DNA from: Pseudomonas tolaasii NCPPB 2192
Lineage (GTDB): Bacteria > Pseudomonadota > Gammaproteobacteria > Pseudomonadales > Pseudomonadaceae
NCBI RefSeq assembly: GCF_002813445.1
Contig: NZ_PHHD01000001.1
Span: forward strand, 4,154,001-4,218,000
Length of the DNA: 64,000 nucleotides
Reading direction: 5' to 3'
Part shown: positions 1 to 8,766 of the stretch, in pieces
Position numbering within the stretch: position 1 is the stretch's first letter
Layout of the letters: the number at the start of each line of letters is the position of its first letter
Translations under genes and position numbers: made by a program
The notes under the pieces: model-generated
The model's database searches: none
What the model was told of the DNA's origin: nothing
The model's input: only the letters and a program-made list of their open reading frames with translations

Positions 1-463
1 ACACGGTCTGGGCCGAGGCCCGCAAGCTGCCCAGCAGGGCGAACTTGTTGTTGCTCGACCAACCGGCGAACAGCACCGCGTAGACCGACAGACCGGCCAT
101 GGCGAAGAAGAACAGCAAGCCGATGTTCAGGTCCGCCACGCCCCAGGTCGGGGTGATCGGGATGATCGCGAAGGCGATCAGCAAGGCGCTCATGGCTACT
201 ACCGGTGCCAGGGTGAAGATCACCTTGTCGGCAAACGGCGGGGTCCAGTCTTCCTTGAAGAACATTTTCAGCATGTCGGCCGCGATCTGGAACATACCGA
301 ACGGGCCAACGCGGTTCGGACCGTAACGGTCCTGCCACCAGCCCAGCAGGCGACGTTCGACGAAGCTGAGCAGGGCGCCCGCGACGACCACGGCCAACAG
401 GATCACGATGGCTTTTAGAACCGAGATGATCACATCGATCACTTCAGGAGTGAACCAAGTCAT
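1..463 (-). CDS. nuoH: NADH-quinone oxidoreductase subunit H, N-terminal part (cut by window edge)
   Basis: Membrane subunit of respiratory complex I that forms part of the quinone chamber and links the peripheral arm to the proton-pumping arm. The visible N-terminal 154 or so residues start MTWFTPEVIDVIISVLKAIV. They contain a first membrane helix, the family signature ERRLLGWWQDRYGPNRVGPFG, and further hydrophobic helices. The gene runs off the left edge, so its end is not seen. Its ATG overlaps the nuoG stop by 4 bp (ATGA), which indicates translational coupling in the nuo operon. Identification is secure from the signature and the operon position. Confidence 0.95.
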   Translation of the reverse strand, partial: MTWFTPEVIDVIISVLKAIVILLAVVVAGALLSFVERRLLGWWQDRYGPNRVGPFGMFQIAADMLKMFFKEDWTPPFADKVIFTLAPVVAMSALLIAFAIIPITPTWGVADLNIGLLFFFAMAGLSVYAVLFAGWSSNNKFALLGSLRASAQTV

Positions 464-3174
464 TGCGCTGCCTCCTGCAGACCGTCAACGGTTTTGCCAA
501 AGATGGCCGCTGGAATGCCGGCGAAACCTTTCGGCAGTGCAACCAGGCCAGCGCCCAACTCTTCGTTGATGCGCAGCGGCAGACGCAGGGTCTGGCCGGC
601 CACGTTCAGGCTGAGCAGGGCACCGTCGTTGACGCCCAGGCGGTCGGCTTCCGACTTGGCCAGGGAAACGTAGGCGGCCGGAATGCGCTCTTGAACCGGT
701 GCGGCCTTGGAAGAGTTTTCTTCGCTGCCGAACAGGTGGAAGAACGGCACAACCTGCCAGGTGCCCTGGGCCGGGTTGAACGGACGTGGTACGGCGGCGA
801 ACCAGTTCAGCGCGTCACCGGTGCTTTCGATCAGGCGGGTGCCCGGGTCGCCAGCGCGGATGTGACCACCGACTTCGTCCTGGAACTTGTTCCAGGCCTG
901 TGGCGAGTTCCAGCCCGGTGACCAGGCGAATGGCACCTGCTGACGCGGCTCGACCGAACCCGAGTAACCTTCCATGGAGAAGGCGAACGCGGTGTCCGGG
1001 TCTTGCGGGGTACGCGGTTCGTGCACGCTGATGTTGGCGCGCATGGCGGTACGACCGGAGTAACGCAGCGGCTCACGGGCAAGCTTCATGCCCTTGATGC
1101 GGAACGCGGCGGACGGTGCAGCGTCGACGATACGGGCCAGCTGTGGCGCGCTCGCGGCGGTGGCGGCGGTGACGTGGTCGAGCTGGGTCCAGTCGATCGG
1201 CTGGTTCAGCAGGGTGGCGCGCAGGGCATGCAGCCAGCGCCAGCCTTCGTGAACCAGGATGCTGGCGTCCATGTACTTCGGATCGAACACCTGGAAGAAG
1301 CGCTGGGCGCGGCCTTCCTGGCTGACCAGGGTACCGTCGCCTTCGGCGAAGGTGGCGGCTGGCAGGACCAGGTCGGCACGCTCGCTGGTGGCGGTCTTCT
1401 GGTGGTCGGCAACGATCAGCACCTTGGCGGCGTTGAGCGCAGCGTCAACCTTGGCGGCATCGGTGCGGGTGTACAGGTCGTTTTCCAGCACGACGATGGC
1501 GTCGGCTTTGCCATCGGTCACGGCTTGCAGCGCGGCGTCCAGGGACTCGCCACCGAGCATGGCCAGGCCAAGGCTGTTGGCTTCCGGCACGACCAGGCTG
1601 ATGGAACCGTTCTTGTCGCGCAGCTTCAAGGCTTTGGCGATGTTGGCGGCGGCTTCGATCAGCGCCTTGGAACCCAGCGAGGTACCGGCAATGATCAATG
1701 GACGCTTGGCGGCCAGCAGGGCGTCGGCGATGCGCTGGGCCAGCTCAACGGCTTCAGTGTCCAGGCCTTCGACGGCAGGCGCGCTGGCGTCCAGGGCGTG
1801 GGCCACGGCGAAACCGAGGCGGGCCAGGTCGTCCGGCGCGGCGTGCACACATTCTTCGGCGATGTCGTCGAGCTTGGTTTCAGCCAGGCTCGCGATAAAC
1901 AGCGGGTTCAGCGCGTGCTGGCCGATGTTTTTCACGGCGGCGTCGAGCCAAGGCTGTACGCGCATGGCGTCAGCCATGTCTTCTGCCTTGCCCTTGACCG
2001 ACTGGCGCAGGGACAGGGCGACACGGGCAGCAGTCTGGGTCAGGTCTTCACCGAGCACGAAGATGGCGTCGTGGTCCTCGATGTCGCGCATGTTCGGCAC
2101 CGGCAGCGGGCTGTCGTTCAGCACTTGCAGGACCAGGCGGATGCGCTCCAGTTCACCGGCTTCAATACCGGAGTAGAAGTGCTCGGCACCCACCAGCTCG
2201 CGCAACGCGAAGTTGCTTTCGAGGCTGGCGCGCGGCGAACCGATACCGACGATGTTGCGACCGCGCAGCAGGTCGGCGGCTTTATCCAGCGCATCGTCCA
2301 GGCTCAGCTTGCCGCCATTGGCCAGCAGTGGCTGACGCGGGCGGTCTTCGCGGTTGACGTAGCCATAGCCGAAACGGCCACGGTCGCACAGGAAGTACTG
2401 GTTGACCGAACCGTTGAAGCGGTTTTCGATGCGACGCAGTTCACCGTAGCGCTCGCCCGGGGAGATGTTGCAACCGCTGGAGCAGCCATGGCAGATGCTC
2501 GGGGCGAATTGCATGTCCCACTTGCGGTTGTAGCGCTCGGAGTGCGTCTTGTCGGTGAACACACCGGTCGGGCAGACCTCGGTGAGGTTGCCGGAGAACT
2601 CGCTTTCCAGCACGCCGTCTTCGACGCGACCGAAGTACACGTTGTCGTGGGCGCCGAACACGCCCAGGTCGGTGCCGCCGGCGTAGTCCTTATAGAAGCG
2701 CACGCAACGGTAGCAGGCGATGCAGCGGTTCATTTCGTGGGAAATGAACGGGCCGAGGTCCTGGTTCTGGTGGGTACGCTTGGTGAAGCGATAACGGCGC
2801 TCGTTGTGGCCGGTCATCACGGTCATGTCTTGCAGGTGGCAGTGACCGCCTTCCTCACAGACCGGGCAGTCGTGGGGGTGGTTGGTCATCAGCCATTCGA
2901 CGACGCTGGCGCGGAACGCCTTGGATTCTTCATCGTCGATGGAGATCCAGGTGTTGTCGGTGGCTGGGGTCATGCACGACATGACGATGCGACCACGGGT
3001 GTCGTTCTCGTCGGTGTATTGCTTGACCGCACACTGGCGACAGGCACCGACGCTACCGAGAGCGGGGTGCCAGCAGAAATACGGAATATCGAGGCCGAGT
3101 GACAGACACGCCTGTAACAGGTTGTCTGCCCCATCGACTTCGAGCGCTTTGCCGTCTACGTGGATAGTGGCCAT
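460..3174 (-). CDS. nuoG: NADH-quinone oxidoreductase subunit G
   Basis: Large iron-sulfur subunit of the complex I peripheral arm; it carries electrons from NuoF/NuoE toward NuoB. The protein is 904 residues, the usual length for Pseudomonas. The N-terminal ferredoxin-like domain has [2Fe-2S] cysteines at 34, 45, 48 and 67. A His-Cys4-type [4Fe-4S] segment follows (HDCPVCEEGGHC, Cys103/106/112), then further cysteine clusters near residues 150–240 and a molybdopterin-oxidoreductase-like domain that fills the rest. The ATG at 3174 is the first plausible start. Unlike the tightly packed neighbours, 136 bp separate it from nuoF, and that gap holds a strong hairpin. Confidence 0.98.
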   Translation of the reverse strand: MATIHVDGKALEVDGADNLLQACLSLGLDIPYFCWHPALGSVGACRQCAVKQYTDENDTRGRIVMSCMTPATDNTWISIDDEESKAFRASVVEWLMTNHPHDCPVCEEGGHCHLQDMTVMTGHNERRYRFTKRTHQNQDLGPFISHEMNRCIACYRCVRFYKDYAGGTDLGVFGAHDNVYFGRVEDGVLESEFSGNLTEVCPTGVFTDKTHSERYNRKWDMQFAPSICHGCSSGCNISPGERYGELRRIENRFNGSVNQYFLCDRGRFGYGYVNREDRPRQPLLANGGKLSLDDALDKAADLLRGRNIVGIGSPRASLESNFALRELVGAEHFYSGIEAGELERIRLVLQVLNDSPLPVPNMRDIEDHDAIFVLGEDLTQTAARVALSLRQSVKGKAEDMADAMRVQPWLDAAVKNIGQHALNPLFIASLAETKLDDIAEECVHAAPDDLARLGFAVAHALDASAPAVEGLDTEAVELAQRIADALLAAKRPLIIAGTSLGSKALIEAAANIAKALKLRDKNGSISLVVPEANSLGLAMLGGESLDAALQAVTDGKADAIVVLENDLYTRTDAAKVDAALNAAKVLIVADHQKTATSERADLVLPAATFAEGDGTLVSQEGRAQRFFQVFDPKYMDASILVHEGWRWLHALRATLLNQPIDWTQLDHVTAATAASAPQLARIVDAAPSAAFRIKGMKLAREPLRYSGRTAMRANISVHEPRTPQDPDTAFAFSMEGYSGSVEPRQQVPFAWSPGWNSPQAWNKFQDEVGGHIRAGDPGTRLIESTGDALNWFAAVPRPFNPAQGTWQVVPFFHLFGSEENSSKAAPVQERIPAAYVSLAKSEADRLGVNDGALLSLNVAGQTLRLPLRINEELGAGLVALPKGFAGIPAAIFGKTVDGLQEAAQ

Positions 3175-3273
3175 GGTTCAAAGTTCTTCGTTGGCCCGTT
3201 GTCAGCGGGCGTGGCTAATGGAATCTTGTTATTCATGGGCATCAACACAGCCTTTACGGCGTCAGCCCATGAG

Positions 3274-3303
3274 AAAGGCGAAGGGCACGGACCCTTCGCC
3301 TTT
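3274..3303. other. 12-bp perfect stem-loop between nuoF and nuoG
   Basis: A perfect inverted repeat (AAAGGCGAAGGG, 6-nt loop, CCCTTCGCCTTT) begins 8 nt after the nuoF stop codon on the transcribed strand. It is GC-rich but is followed by TTTCTC rather than a run of T, so it looks more like an mRNA-stabilising or processing hairpin, or a weak attenuator, than a full terminator. It sits in the only large gap among the nuoE–H genes. Function is inference. Confidence 0.6.
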
Positions 3304-3310
3304 TGAAACG

Positions 3311-4666
3311 TTATGCGCCGACTACAATCGGCCTTGCCAGAGGCGGGACGGCCGCGCTTTTGGGCGCGATGCCGGCTTCGAACTCCGAGCGGAAGTATTT
3401 GATGGCGCTGCCCAATGGCTCCACGGCGCCCGGTGCGTGAGCACAGAAGGTCTTGCCTGGGCCGAGGAAACCGACCAGACCCAGCAGGGTCTCGATGTCG
3501 CCTGGCTGGCCTTCACCTTTCTCGATCGCCATCAAGAGCTTCACGCTCCACGGCAAACCGTCGCGGCATGGGGTGCAGAAACCGCACGATTCACGGGCAA
3601 AGAACTGCTCCATGTTGCGCAGCAGCGAGACCATGTTCACGGTGTTGTCCACCGCCATCGCCAGGCCCGTACCCATCCGGGTGCCGACCTTGCCGATACC
3701 GCCGGCATACATCTGTGCGTCGAGGTGCTCAGGGAGCAGGAAGCCGGTGCCGGCGCCGCCAGGCTGCCAGGCTTTCAGGGTGTAACCGTCGCGCATGCCG
3801 CCGGCGTAGTCTTCGAACAGCTCGCGGGCGGTCACGCCGAATGGCAGCTCCCACAGGCCTGGGTTCTTGACCTTGCCGGAGAAGCCCATGAGCTTGGTGC
3901 CCATGTCTTCGCTGCCTTCGCGGGCCAACGATTTGTACCAGTCCACGCCGTCGGCGATGATCGCCGGCACGTTGCACAGGGTCTCGACGTTGTTTACGCA
4001 CGTCGGCTTGCCCCACACGCCCACGGCGGCAGGGAAGGGCGGCTTGGAGCGCGGGTTGGCGCGGCGGCCTTCCAGGGAGTTGATCAGTGCGGTTTCTTCA
4101 CCGCAGATATAACGCCCGGCGCCGGTGTGCACGAACAGTTCGAAGTCAAAACCCGAACCGAGGATGTTTTTGCCCAACAGGCCTGCGGCTTTGGCTTCTT
4201 CCACGGCACGGTTGAGGTGCTTGGCAGCGGTGGTGTACTCGCCACGCAGGAAGATGTAGCCCCGGTAGGTTTTCAGCGCGCGGGCACTGATCAGCATGCC
4301 TTCGATCAGCAGATGGGGCAGTTGCTCCATCAGCATGCGGTCTTTCCAGGTGTTGGGTTCCATTTCATCCGCGTTGCACAGCAGGTAACGGATGTTGATG
4401 GATTCGTCCTTGGGCATCAGGCCCCACTTAACGCCAGTGGGGAAGCCTGCACCGCCGCGGCCTTTGAGGCCGGCGTCTTTCACGGTCTGGACGATATCGT
4501 CCTGGGCCATGTCGGCGAAGGCTTTGCGCGCAGCCGCGTAACCGTTCTTGGCCTGGTATTCGTCGAGCCATACCGGCTCGGCATCGTCACGCAGGCGCCA
4601 GGTCAGCGGGTGGGTCTCAGGCGAACGCTTGATCAGGTTGGCCGGGCCGAAAGATGTAAGGGTCAT
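3311..4666 (-). CDS. nuoF: NADH-quinone oxidoreductase subunit F
   Basis: NADH-oxidising flavoprotein subunit of complex I; it binds NADH, FMN and one [4Fe-4S] cluster. The protein is 451 residues. The glycine-rich nucleotide-binding stretch GRGGAGFPTG is at 69–78, and the C-terminal cluster ligands lie in ESCGFCTPC (Cys361, 364, 367) with Cys408 in FCAHAPGAV. The start ATG overlaps the end of nuoE by 4 bp. Full length and intact. It acts on the cytoplasmic side, passing electrons to NuoE and NuoG. Confidence 0.98.
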   Translation of the reverse strand: MTLTSFGPANLIKRSPETHPLTWRLRDDAEPVWLDEYQAKNGYAAARKAFADMAQDDIVQTVKDAGLKGRGGAGFPTGVKWGLMPKDESINIRYLLCNADEMEPNTWKDRMLMEQLPHLLIEGMLISARALKTYRGYIFLRGEYTTAAKHLNRAVEEAKAAGLLGKNILGSGFDFELFVHTGAGRYICGEETALINSLEGRRANPRSKPPFPAAVGVWGKPTCVNNVETLCNVPAIIADGVDWYKSLAREGSEDMGTKLMGFSGKVKNPGLWELPFGVTARELFEDYAGGMRDGYTLKAWQPGGAGTGFLLPEHLDAQMYAGGIGKVGTRMGTGLAMAVDNTVNMVSLLRNMEQFFARESCGFCTPCRDGLPWSVKLLMAIEKGEGQPGDIETLLGLVGFLGPGKTFCAHAPGAVEPLGSAIKYFRSEFEAGIAPKSAAVPPLARPIVVGA

Positions 4667-5160
4667 GGGTAGCCCTCAAGCAATTGGGTCACGCCAGCAG
4701 GCTGCACGTCACCGAATGTGTCGTCGTCGATCATCAACGCCGGCGCCTTGTCGCAGTTGCCCAGGCAGCACACCGGCAGCAGCGTGAAGCGGCCGTCCGG
4801 GGTGGTCTGGCCCAGGCCAATGCCCAGCTTGTTCTGGATCTCGCTGACCACGGACTCGTGACCACCGATGTAGCAGACCATGCTGTCGCACACGCGAATG
4901 ATGTGGCGGCCCACCGGCTGACGGAAGATCTGGCTGTAGAACGTGGCCACGCCTTCAACGTCGCTGGCGGGGATGCCGAGGATTTCGCCGATGGCGTAGA
5001 GGGCGCCGTCCGGCACCCAGCCACGTTCCTTCTGGACGATCTTCAAGGCTTCGATCGACGCCGCGCGCGGGTCTTCGTAGTGATGCAGCTCGTGCTCGAT
5101 GGCCGAGCGCTCGGTTTCACTCAAGGTGAAACGGTCTGTCTGGATAAGCGTGCTGTTCAT
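4663..5160 (-). CDS. nuoE: NADH-quinone oxidoreductase subunit E
   Basis: The 24-kDa-type subunit of complex I, holding the off-pathway [2Fe-2S] cluster N1a. The protein is 165 residues with a thioredoxin-like fold. The cluster ligands are visible as CDSMVC (Cys91, Cys96) and CCLGNC (Cys132, Cys136). It lies 2 bp downstream of nuoCD and overlaps nuoF by 4 bp, so the three are almost certainly cotranscribed and coupled. Confidence 0.98.
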   Translation of the reverse strand: MNSTLIQTDRFTLSETERSAIEHELHHYEDPRAASIEALKIVQKERGWVPDGALYAIGEILGIPASDVEGVATFYSQIFRQPVGRHIIRVCDSMVCYIGGHESVVSEIQNKLGIGLGQTTPDGRFTLLPVCCLGNCDKAPALMIDDDTFGDVQPAGVTQLLEGYP

Positions 5161-5162
5161 GC

Positions 5163-6947
5163 TTAGCGGTCCACGTCGGCCATAACGAAATCGATACTAC
5201 CCAGGTACGCAATCAAGTCCGCGACCATCTCGCCTTTGATCACCGAAGGGATCTGCTGCAAGTGGGCGAAGCTTGGGGTACGGATCCGGGTGCGGTAGCT
5301 CATGGTGCCGCCATCGCTCGTCAGGTAATAACTGTTGATACCCTTGGTCGCTTCGATCATCTGGAAGGATTCGTTGGCCGGCATGACCGGGCCCCACGAA
5401 ACTTGCAGGAAGTGCGTGATCAGGGTTTCGATGTGCTGCAGCGTGCGCTCTTTCGGCGGTGGCGTGGTCAGCGGGTGATCCGCCTTGTACGGGCCGGCCG
5501 GCATGTTGCGCATGCACTGCTCGATGATCTTCAGGCTCTGGCGCATTTCTTCGACGCGCACGATGCAACGGTCGTAGGCATCGCCATTGGCCGCCAGCGG
5601 CACTTCGAATTCGAAGTTCTCGTAGCCGGAGTACGGGCGCGCTTTACGCAGGTCGAAATTGCAGCCGGTGGAGCGCAGGCCAGCACCGGTGACGCCCCAT
5701 TCCAGGGCTTCTTTGGTGTTGTATTGGGCGACGCCGATGGTACGGCCTTTAAGGATGCTGTTATCCAGCGCGGCCTTTTGGTATTCGTCCAGACGCTTGG
5801 GCATCCACTCGACGAACTCCTTGACCAGGCGCTCCCAGCCATTTGGCAGGTCGTGGGCGACGCCGCCGATGCGGTACCAGGCCGGGTGCAGGCGGAAACC
5901 GGTGATGGCTTCGATCACCTTGTAGGCGCGCTGACGGTCGGTGAAGGTGAAGAACACCGGGGTCATGGCGCCGACGTCCTGGATATAGGTACCCAGGAAC
6001 AGCAGGTGGCTGGTGATCCGGAAGAACTCGGCCATCATGATGCGGATGGTGTCGACGCGGTCTGGCACCTTGATGCCGGCCAGCTTCTCGACCGAGAGCA
6101 CGTACGGCAGGTTGTTCATCACGCCGCCGAGGTAGTCGATACGGTCGGTGTACGGGATGAAGCTGTGCCAGGACTGACGCTCGGCCATCTTCTCGGCACC
6201 ACGGTGGTGGTAGCCGATGTCCGGTACGCAGTCGACGATTTCTTCGCCATCCAGTTGCAGGATGATACGGAAGGCACCGTGAGCCGAAGGGTGGTTCGGG
6301 CCCAGGTTGAGGAACATGTAGTCCTCATTGGTGCCGGAGCGTTTCATGCCCCAGTCTTCCGGACGGAAACGCGCCGCTTCTTCTTCAAGCTGCTGCTTGG
6401 CGAGGTTGAGGCTGAACGGGTCGAATTCGGTGGCGCGGGCAGGGAAGTCCTTGCGCAGCGGGTGACCTTCCCACGTCGGCGGCATCATGATGCGCGACAG
6501 GTGCGGGTGACCCGGGAAGTCGATACCGAACATGTCCCACACTTCACGCTCATACCAGCTGGCGTTCGGCCAGATACCTGTGACGGTCGGGATGCTCAAG
6601 TCGCTTTCAGACAGGGCGACCTTGATCATCACGTCGCTGTTACGTTCCAGCGACATCAGGTGGTAGAACACGGTGAAGTCGGCGCCGCTTGGCAGCCCTT
6701 GACGCTTGGTACGCAGGCGCTCGTCCACGCCATGCAGGTCATAGAGCATGACGTACGGCTTGGGCAGGTTGCGCAGGAAGGTCAGGACTTCGACGAGCCT
6801 GGCACGCGCCACCCACAGCACCGGCATACCGGTGCGTGTGGCCTGGGCGGTGAAGGCGTCAGGGCCAAAACGGTTATTGAGTTCGACGACCACATCCTGG
6901 TCGTCTGCCTTATAAGGCGGGATGTACAGAGCACTGCCTGTAGTCAT
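5163..6947 (-). CDS. nuoC: NADH-quinone oxidoreductase, fused subunits C/D
   Basis: Fusion of the 30-kDa (NuoC, about residues 1–190) and 49-kDa (NuoD, about 200–593) subunits of complex I, as is normal in Pseudomonas and enterics. The NuoD part forms the quinone-binding site with NuoB, and the conserved LGPNHPSAHGAFR motif opens it. I chose the ATG at 6947 (MTTGSALYIPPYK, 594 residues). A longer frame opens at a TTG at 6971, but the protein starting at 6947 matches family length. The C-terminus SIDFVMADVDR is typical. Confidence 0.97.
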   Translation of the reverse strand: MTTGSALYIPPYKADDQDVVVELNNRFGPDAFTAQATRTGMPVLWVARARLVEVLTFLRNLPKPYVMLYDLHGVDERLRTKRQGLPSGADFTVFYHLMSLERNSDVMIKVALSESDLSIPTVTGIWPNASWYEREVWDMFGIDFPGHPHLSRIMMPPTWEGHPLRKDFPARATEFDPFSLNLAKQQLEEEAARFRPEDWGMKRSGTNEDYMFLNLGPNHPSAHGAFRIILQLDGEEIVDCVPDIGYHHRGAEKMAERQSWHSFIPYTDRIDYLGGVMNNLPYVLSVEKLAGIKVPDRVDTIRIMMAEFFRITSHLLFLGTYIQDVGAMTPVFFTFTDRQRAYKVIEAITGFRLHPAWYRIGGVAHDLPNGWERLVKEFVEWMPKRLDEYQKAALDNSILKGRTIGVAQYNTKEALEWGVTGAGLRSTGCNFDLRKARPYSGYENFEFEVPLAANGDAYDRCIVRVEEMRQSLKIIEQCMRNMPAGPYKADHPLTTPPPKERTLQHIETLITHFLQVSWGPVMPANESFQMIEATKGINSYYLTSDGGTMSYRTRIRTPSFAHLQQIPSVIKGEMVADLIAYLGSIDFVMADVDR

Positions 6948-7019
6948 GGTTTTTTTATCGCTTTCGGTCAACGTAAAGAATGAAGCCAGGTGTTCGTTCT
7001 ATAAAAGAAGCGGGCTGGA

Positions 7020-7694
7020 TCAGACTTCGTCAGGGCTGCGCAGGTTGGTGACTGCGATTCGCTGTTCGCGGCGCTCTTCCTTTTGCGAAGGCATCTCGGC
7101 GCGATACACGCCTTGATCACCAACGACCCAGGACAGCGGGCGACGCTCCTTGCCAATCGATTCCTGCAGCAGCATCAAGCCTTGCAGGAACGCTTCAGGG
7201 CGAGGCGGGCAGCCAGGCACGTAGACGTCCACGGGCAGGAACTTGTCCACCCCTTGAACGACGGAGTAGATGTCGTACATGCCACCGGAGTTGGCGCACG
7301 AACCCATGGAGATAACCCACTTCGGCTCGAGCATTTGCTCGTAGAGACGCTGAATGATCGGCGCCATCTTGATGAAGCAGGTACCGGCGATAACCATGAA
7401 ATCCGCCTGGCGCGGCGAGGCCCGGATAACTTCGGCGCCAAAGCGCGCGATGTCGTGGGGCGCCGTGAAGGCGGTGGTCATTTCCACGTAGCAGCACGAA
7501 AGGCCGAAGTTGTAAGGCCACAGGGAGTTTTTACGCCCCCAGTTGACCGCGCCACTCAGCACGTCTTCGAGCTTGCCCATGTAGATGTTTTTGTGGACTT
7601 GGTCTTCTAACGGGTCGGAAACGGTTTCCCGTTCGCCGATGGGGTACTGCTCGTTAGGAGCATCCGGGTCGATCCTGGTGAGATTGTATTGCAT
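7020..7694 (-). CDS. nuoB: NADH-quinone oxidoreductase subunit B
   Basis: Subunit carrying the terminal [4Fe-4S] cluster N2, which reduces quinone. The protein is 224 residues. Cluster ligands are the tandem cysteines of LSCCYVE (67–68), Cys133 in GSCANSGG and Cys162 in GCPPRPE, all in family positions. ATG 7694 is preferred to a TTG two codons upstream. It is 10 bp downstream of nuoA and 72 bp upstream of nuoCD. Confidence 0.98.
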   Translation of the reverse strand: MQYNLTRIDPDAPNEQYPIGERETVSDPLEDQVHKNIYMGKLEDVLSGAVNWGRKNSLWPYNFGLSCCYVEMTTAFTAPHDIARFGAEVIRASPRQADFMVIAGTCFIKMAPIIQRLYEQMLEPKWVISMGSCANSGGMYDIYSVVQGVDKFLPVDVYVPGCPPRPEAFLQGLMLLQESIGKERRPLSWVVGDQGVYRAEMPSQKEERREQRIAVTNLRSPDEV

Positions 7695-7704
7695 CGCCAA
7701 AGCC

Positions 7705-8118
7705 TCATTGTTTCAGCTTCGCTTGCCGCTTACGACGAGCTTCCGGAGCCCAGTCAAGGGCGCCCACTCGGAATAGGTAGACAAGGCCTGCCAACAGAAT
7801 TGCTATGAAAACGAGAGCTTCGACGAATCCGGTCCAGCCGCTTTCGCGGACGGACACAGACCAGGCAAAGAGAAAGAGGGCTTCGATATCGAAGATCACG
7901 AACAGCATCGCGACCAGATAGAATTTGGCTGAGAGCCGCAAGCGGGCGCCACCTGTAGGCAGCATGCCGGACTCGAACGGTTCATTTTTGCTGCGGCCCC
8001 AGGCTTTTGACCCGAGGAGGCTGGAGACACCGAGCATGAAGGCACAGAGGCCGACAACACCGAGGAGGAAAATGGCAAAGCCCCAGTTGTGGGCCATGAG
8101 TCCTGTCGCTTCGGTCAT
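7705..8118 (-). CDS. nuoA: NADH-quinone oxidoreductase subunit A
   Basis: Small membrane subunit of complex I and first gene of the operon. The 137 residues have three hydrophobic helices (about 15–37, 70–90 and 97–118) and the family segment ESGMLPTGGARLRLSAKFYL between the first and second. Start ATG 8118 is preceded by a good ribosome-binding site (AAGGA, 8 nt upstream). A frame open further upstream to 8196 lacks such a site and is not family-like. Confidence 0.97.
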   Translation of the reverse strand: MTEATGLMAHNWGFAIFLLGVVGLCAFMLGVSSLLGSKAWGRSKNEPFESGMLPTGGARLRLSAKFYLVAMLFVIFDIEALFLFAWSVSVRESGWTGFVEALVFIAILLAGLVYLFRVGALDWAPEARRKRQAKLKQ

Positions 8119-8170
8119 GCTGGAAATCCTTAACAGAGAGCAAAGGTCTCTGAGCTCGAAAAAGTAACGA

Positions 8171-8195
8171 TGCAGTGACGATATGTCGCACTGCA
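8171..8195. promoter_or_regulatory. Stem-loop or operator in the nuoA leader
   Basis: The 7-bp arms TGCAGTG and CACTGCA are perfectly complementary and are extended inward by CGA/TCG with one bulged base and a TATG loop. The repeat lies 53–77 bp upstream of the nuoA start codon. It could be a protein-binding palindrome near the transcription start or an mRNA hairpin. The sequence alone cannot decide. Confidence 0.45.
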
Positions 8196-8559
8196 ATCAA
8201 TCGCGGTGATTTTATGGCTAAACACCGGGCAAGTAAAATTCCTGTGGCGAAATTATTCGATGGAATAAGGACATAGTGCACCTTTGTGGGGCTGCAGCCC
8301 TTGCCGGGCGGGGATTAGAGAGCTTTTCACCAATTATGTTTTGTTTAAGCGGTAAAGAAGTTTTCATGCGCTAAATGATAATGAATATTGTTTGCGTGGG
8401 GTTTAAGCGAATGTTTCTCGTGTGGCGGGGGAAGTTGTTGTTACTTGCTTGAATGTCGCTAGTTGCTGGAACGGATCTTTTAGCTGATTTGATTCGCGCG
8501 GATACCGCTCTGGATCAATGTTTTGCGCAAAAAAACGCCTGACTGAATTCATTCCCCCT

Positions 8560-8646
8560 GTGGGAGCGGGCTTGCCCGCGATGGCGGTGCATCAGAGATG
8601 AATGGGGTGTCTGACCCGGCGCTATCGCAGGCAAGCCAGCTCCCAC
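8560..8646. repeat. REP doublet 1
   Basis: Two REP units in inverted orientation: GTGGGAGCGGGCTTGCCCGC at the left and the complement of the GTGGGAGCTGGCTTGCCTGC variant at the right, with the GTGGGAG ends outermost. The G-type and T-type units are mixed in one doublet. It is intergenic between nuoA and aceA. Confidence 0.9.
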
Positions 8647-8671
8647 ATTTGATTTTTGGTGTGCCCGAAAC

Positions 8672-8700
8672 AAAAAAAACGCCCCGAACAGGTCGGGGCG
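8672..8700 (-). terminator. Rho-independent terminator of aceA
   Basis: On the minus strand a GC-rich hairpin (CGCCCCGACCTGTTCGGGGCG) is followed directly by TTTTTTTT, about 65 nt after the aceA stop codon. Confidence 0.9.
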
Positions 8701-8766
8701 TGATCTTTGTGCGGCACTGCGGTTAGGTCTTCCGTGGGGCCGCAGTGGCCGTGTACTCGCTGCTGC

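Larger units (their letters stand above)
8119..8766. other. nuoA upstream region, nuo promoter side
   Basis: This 648-bp gap holds no convincing gene. It contains, from the nuoA side, a 25-bp imperfect stem-loop in the nuo leader (8171–8195), an AT-rich stretch at 8220–8400 where a sigma70-type promoter for nuo is expected, a REP doublet (8560–8646) and the aceA terminator (8672–8700). A candidate promoter reading toward nuoA is TTTACT with CATAAA about 17 bp downstream around 8210–8240, but the match is weak. Confidence 0.5.

Noticed and set aside
1003..3102. A 699-codon open frame antisense to nuoG
   Set aside because: Shadow of a high-GC gene: its composition follows the third codon position of nuoG, and it has no ribosome-binding site or recognisable domain. 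The same applies to the long antisense frames opposite ftsK (26812–29286), gacS (47686–49446), idh (17335–19080) and nuoCD (5262–6983).
8377..8395. Fur-box-like GATAATGAATATTGTTTGC upstream of nuoA
   Set aside because: About 13 of 19 consensus positions match, concentrated in one half-site; too weak to claim without conservation or binding data.
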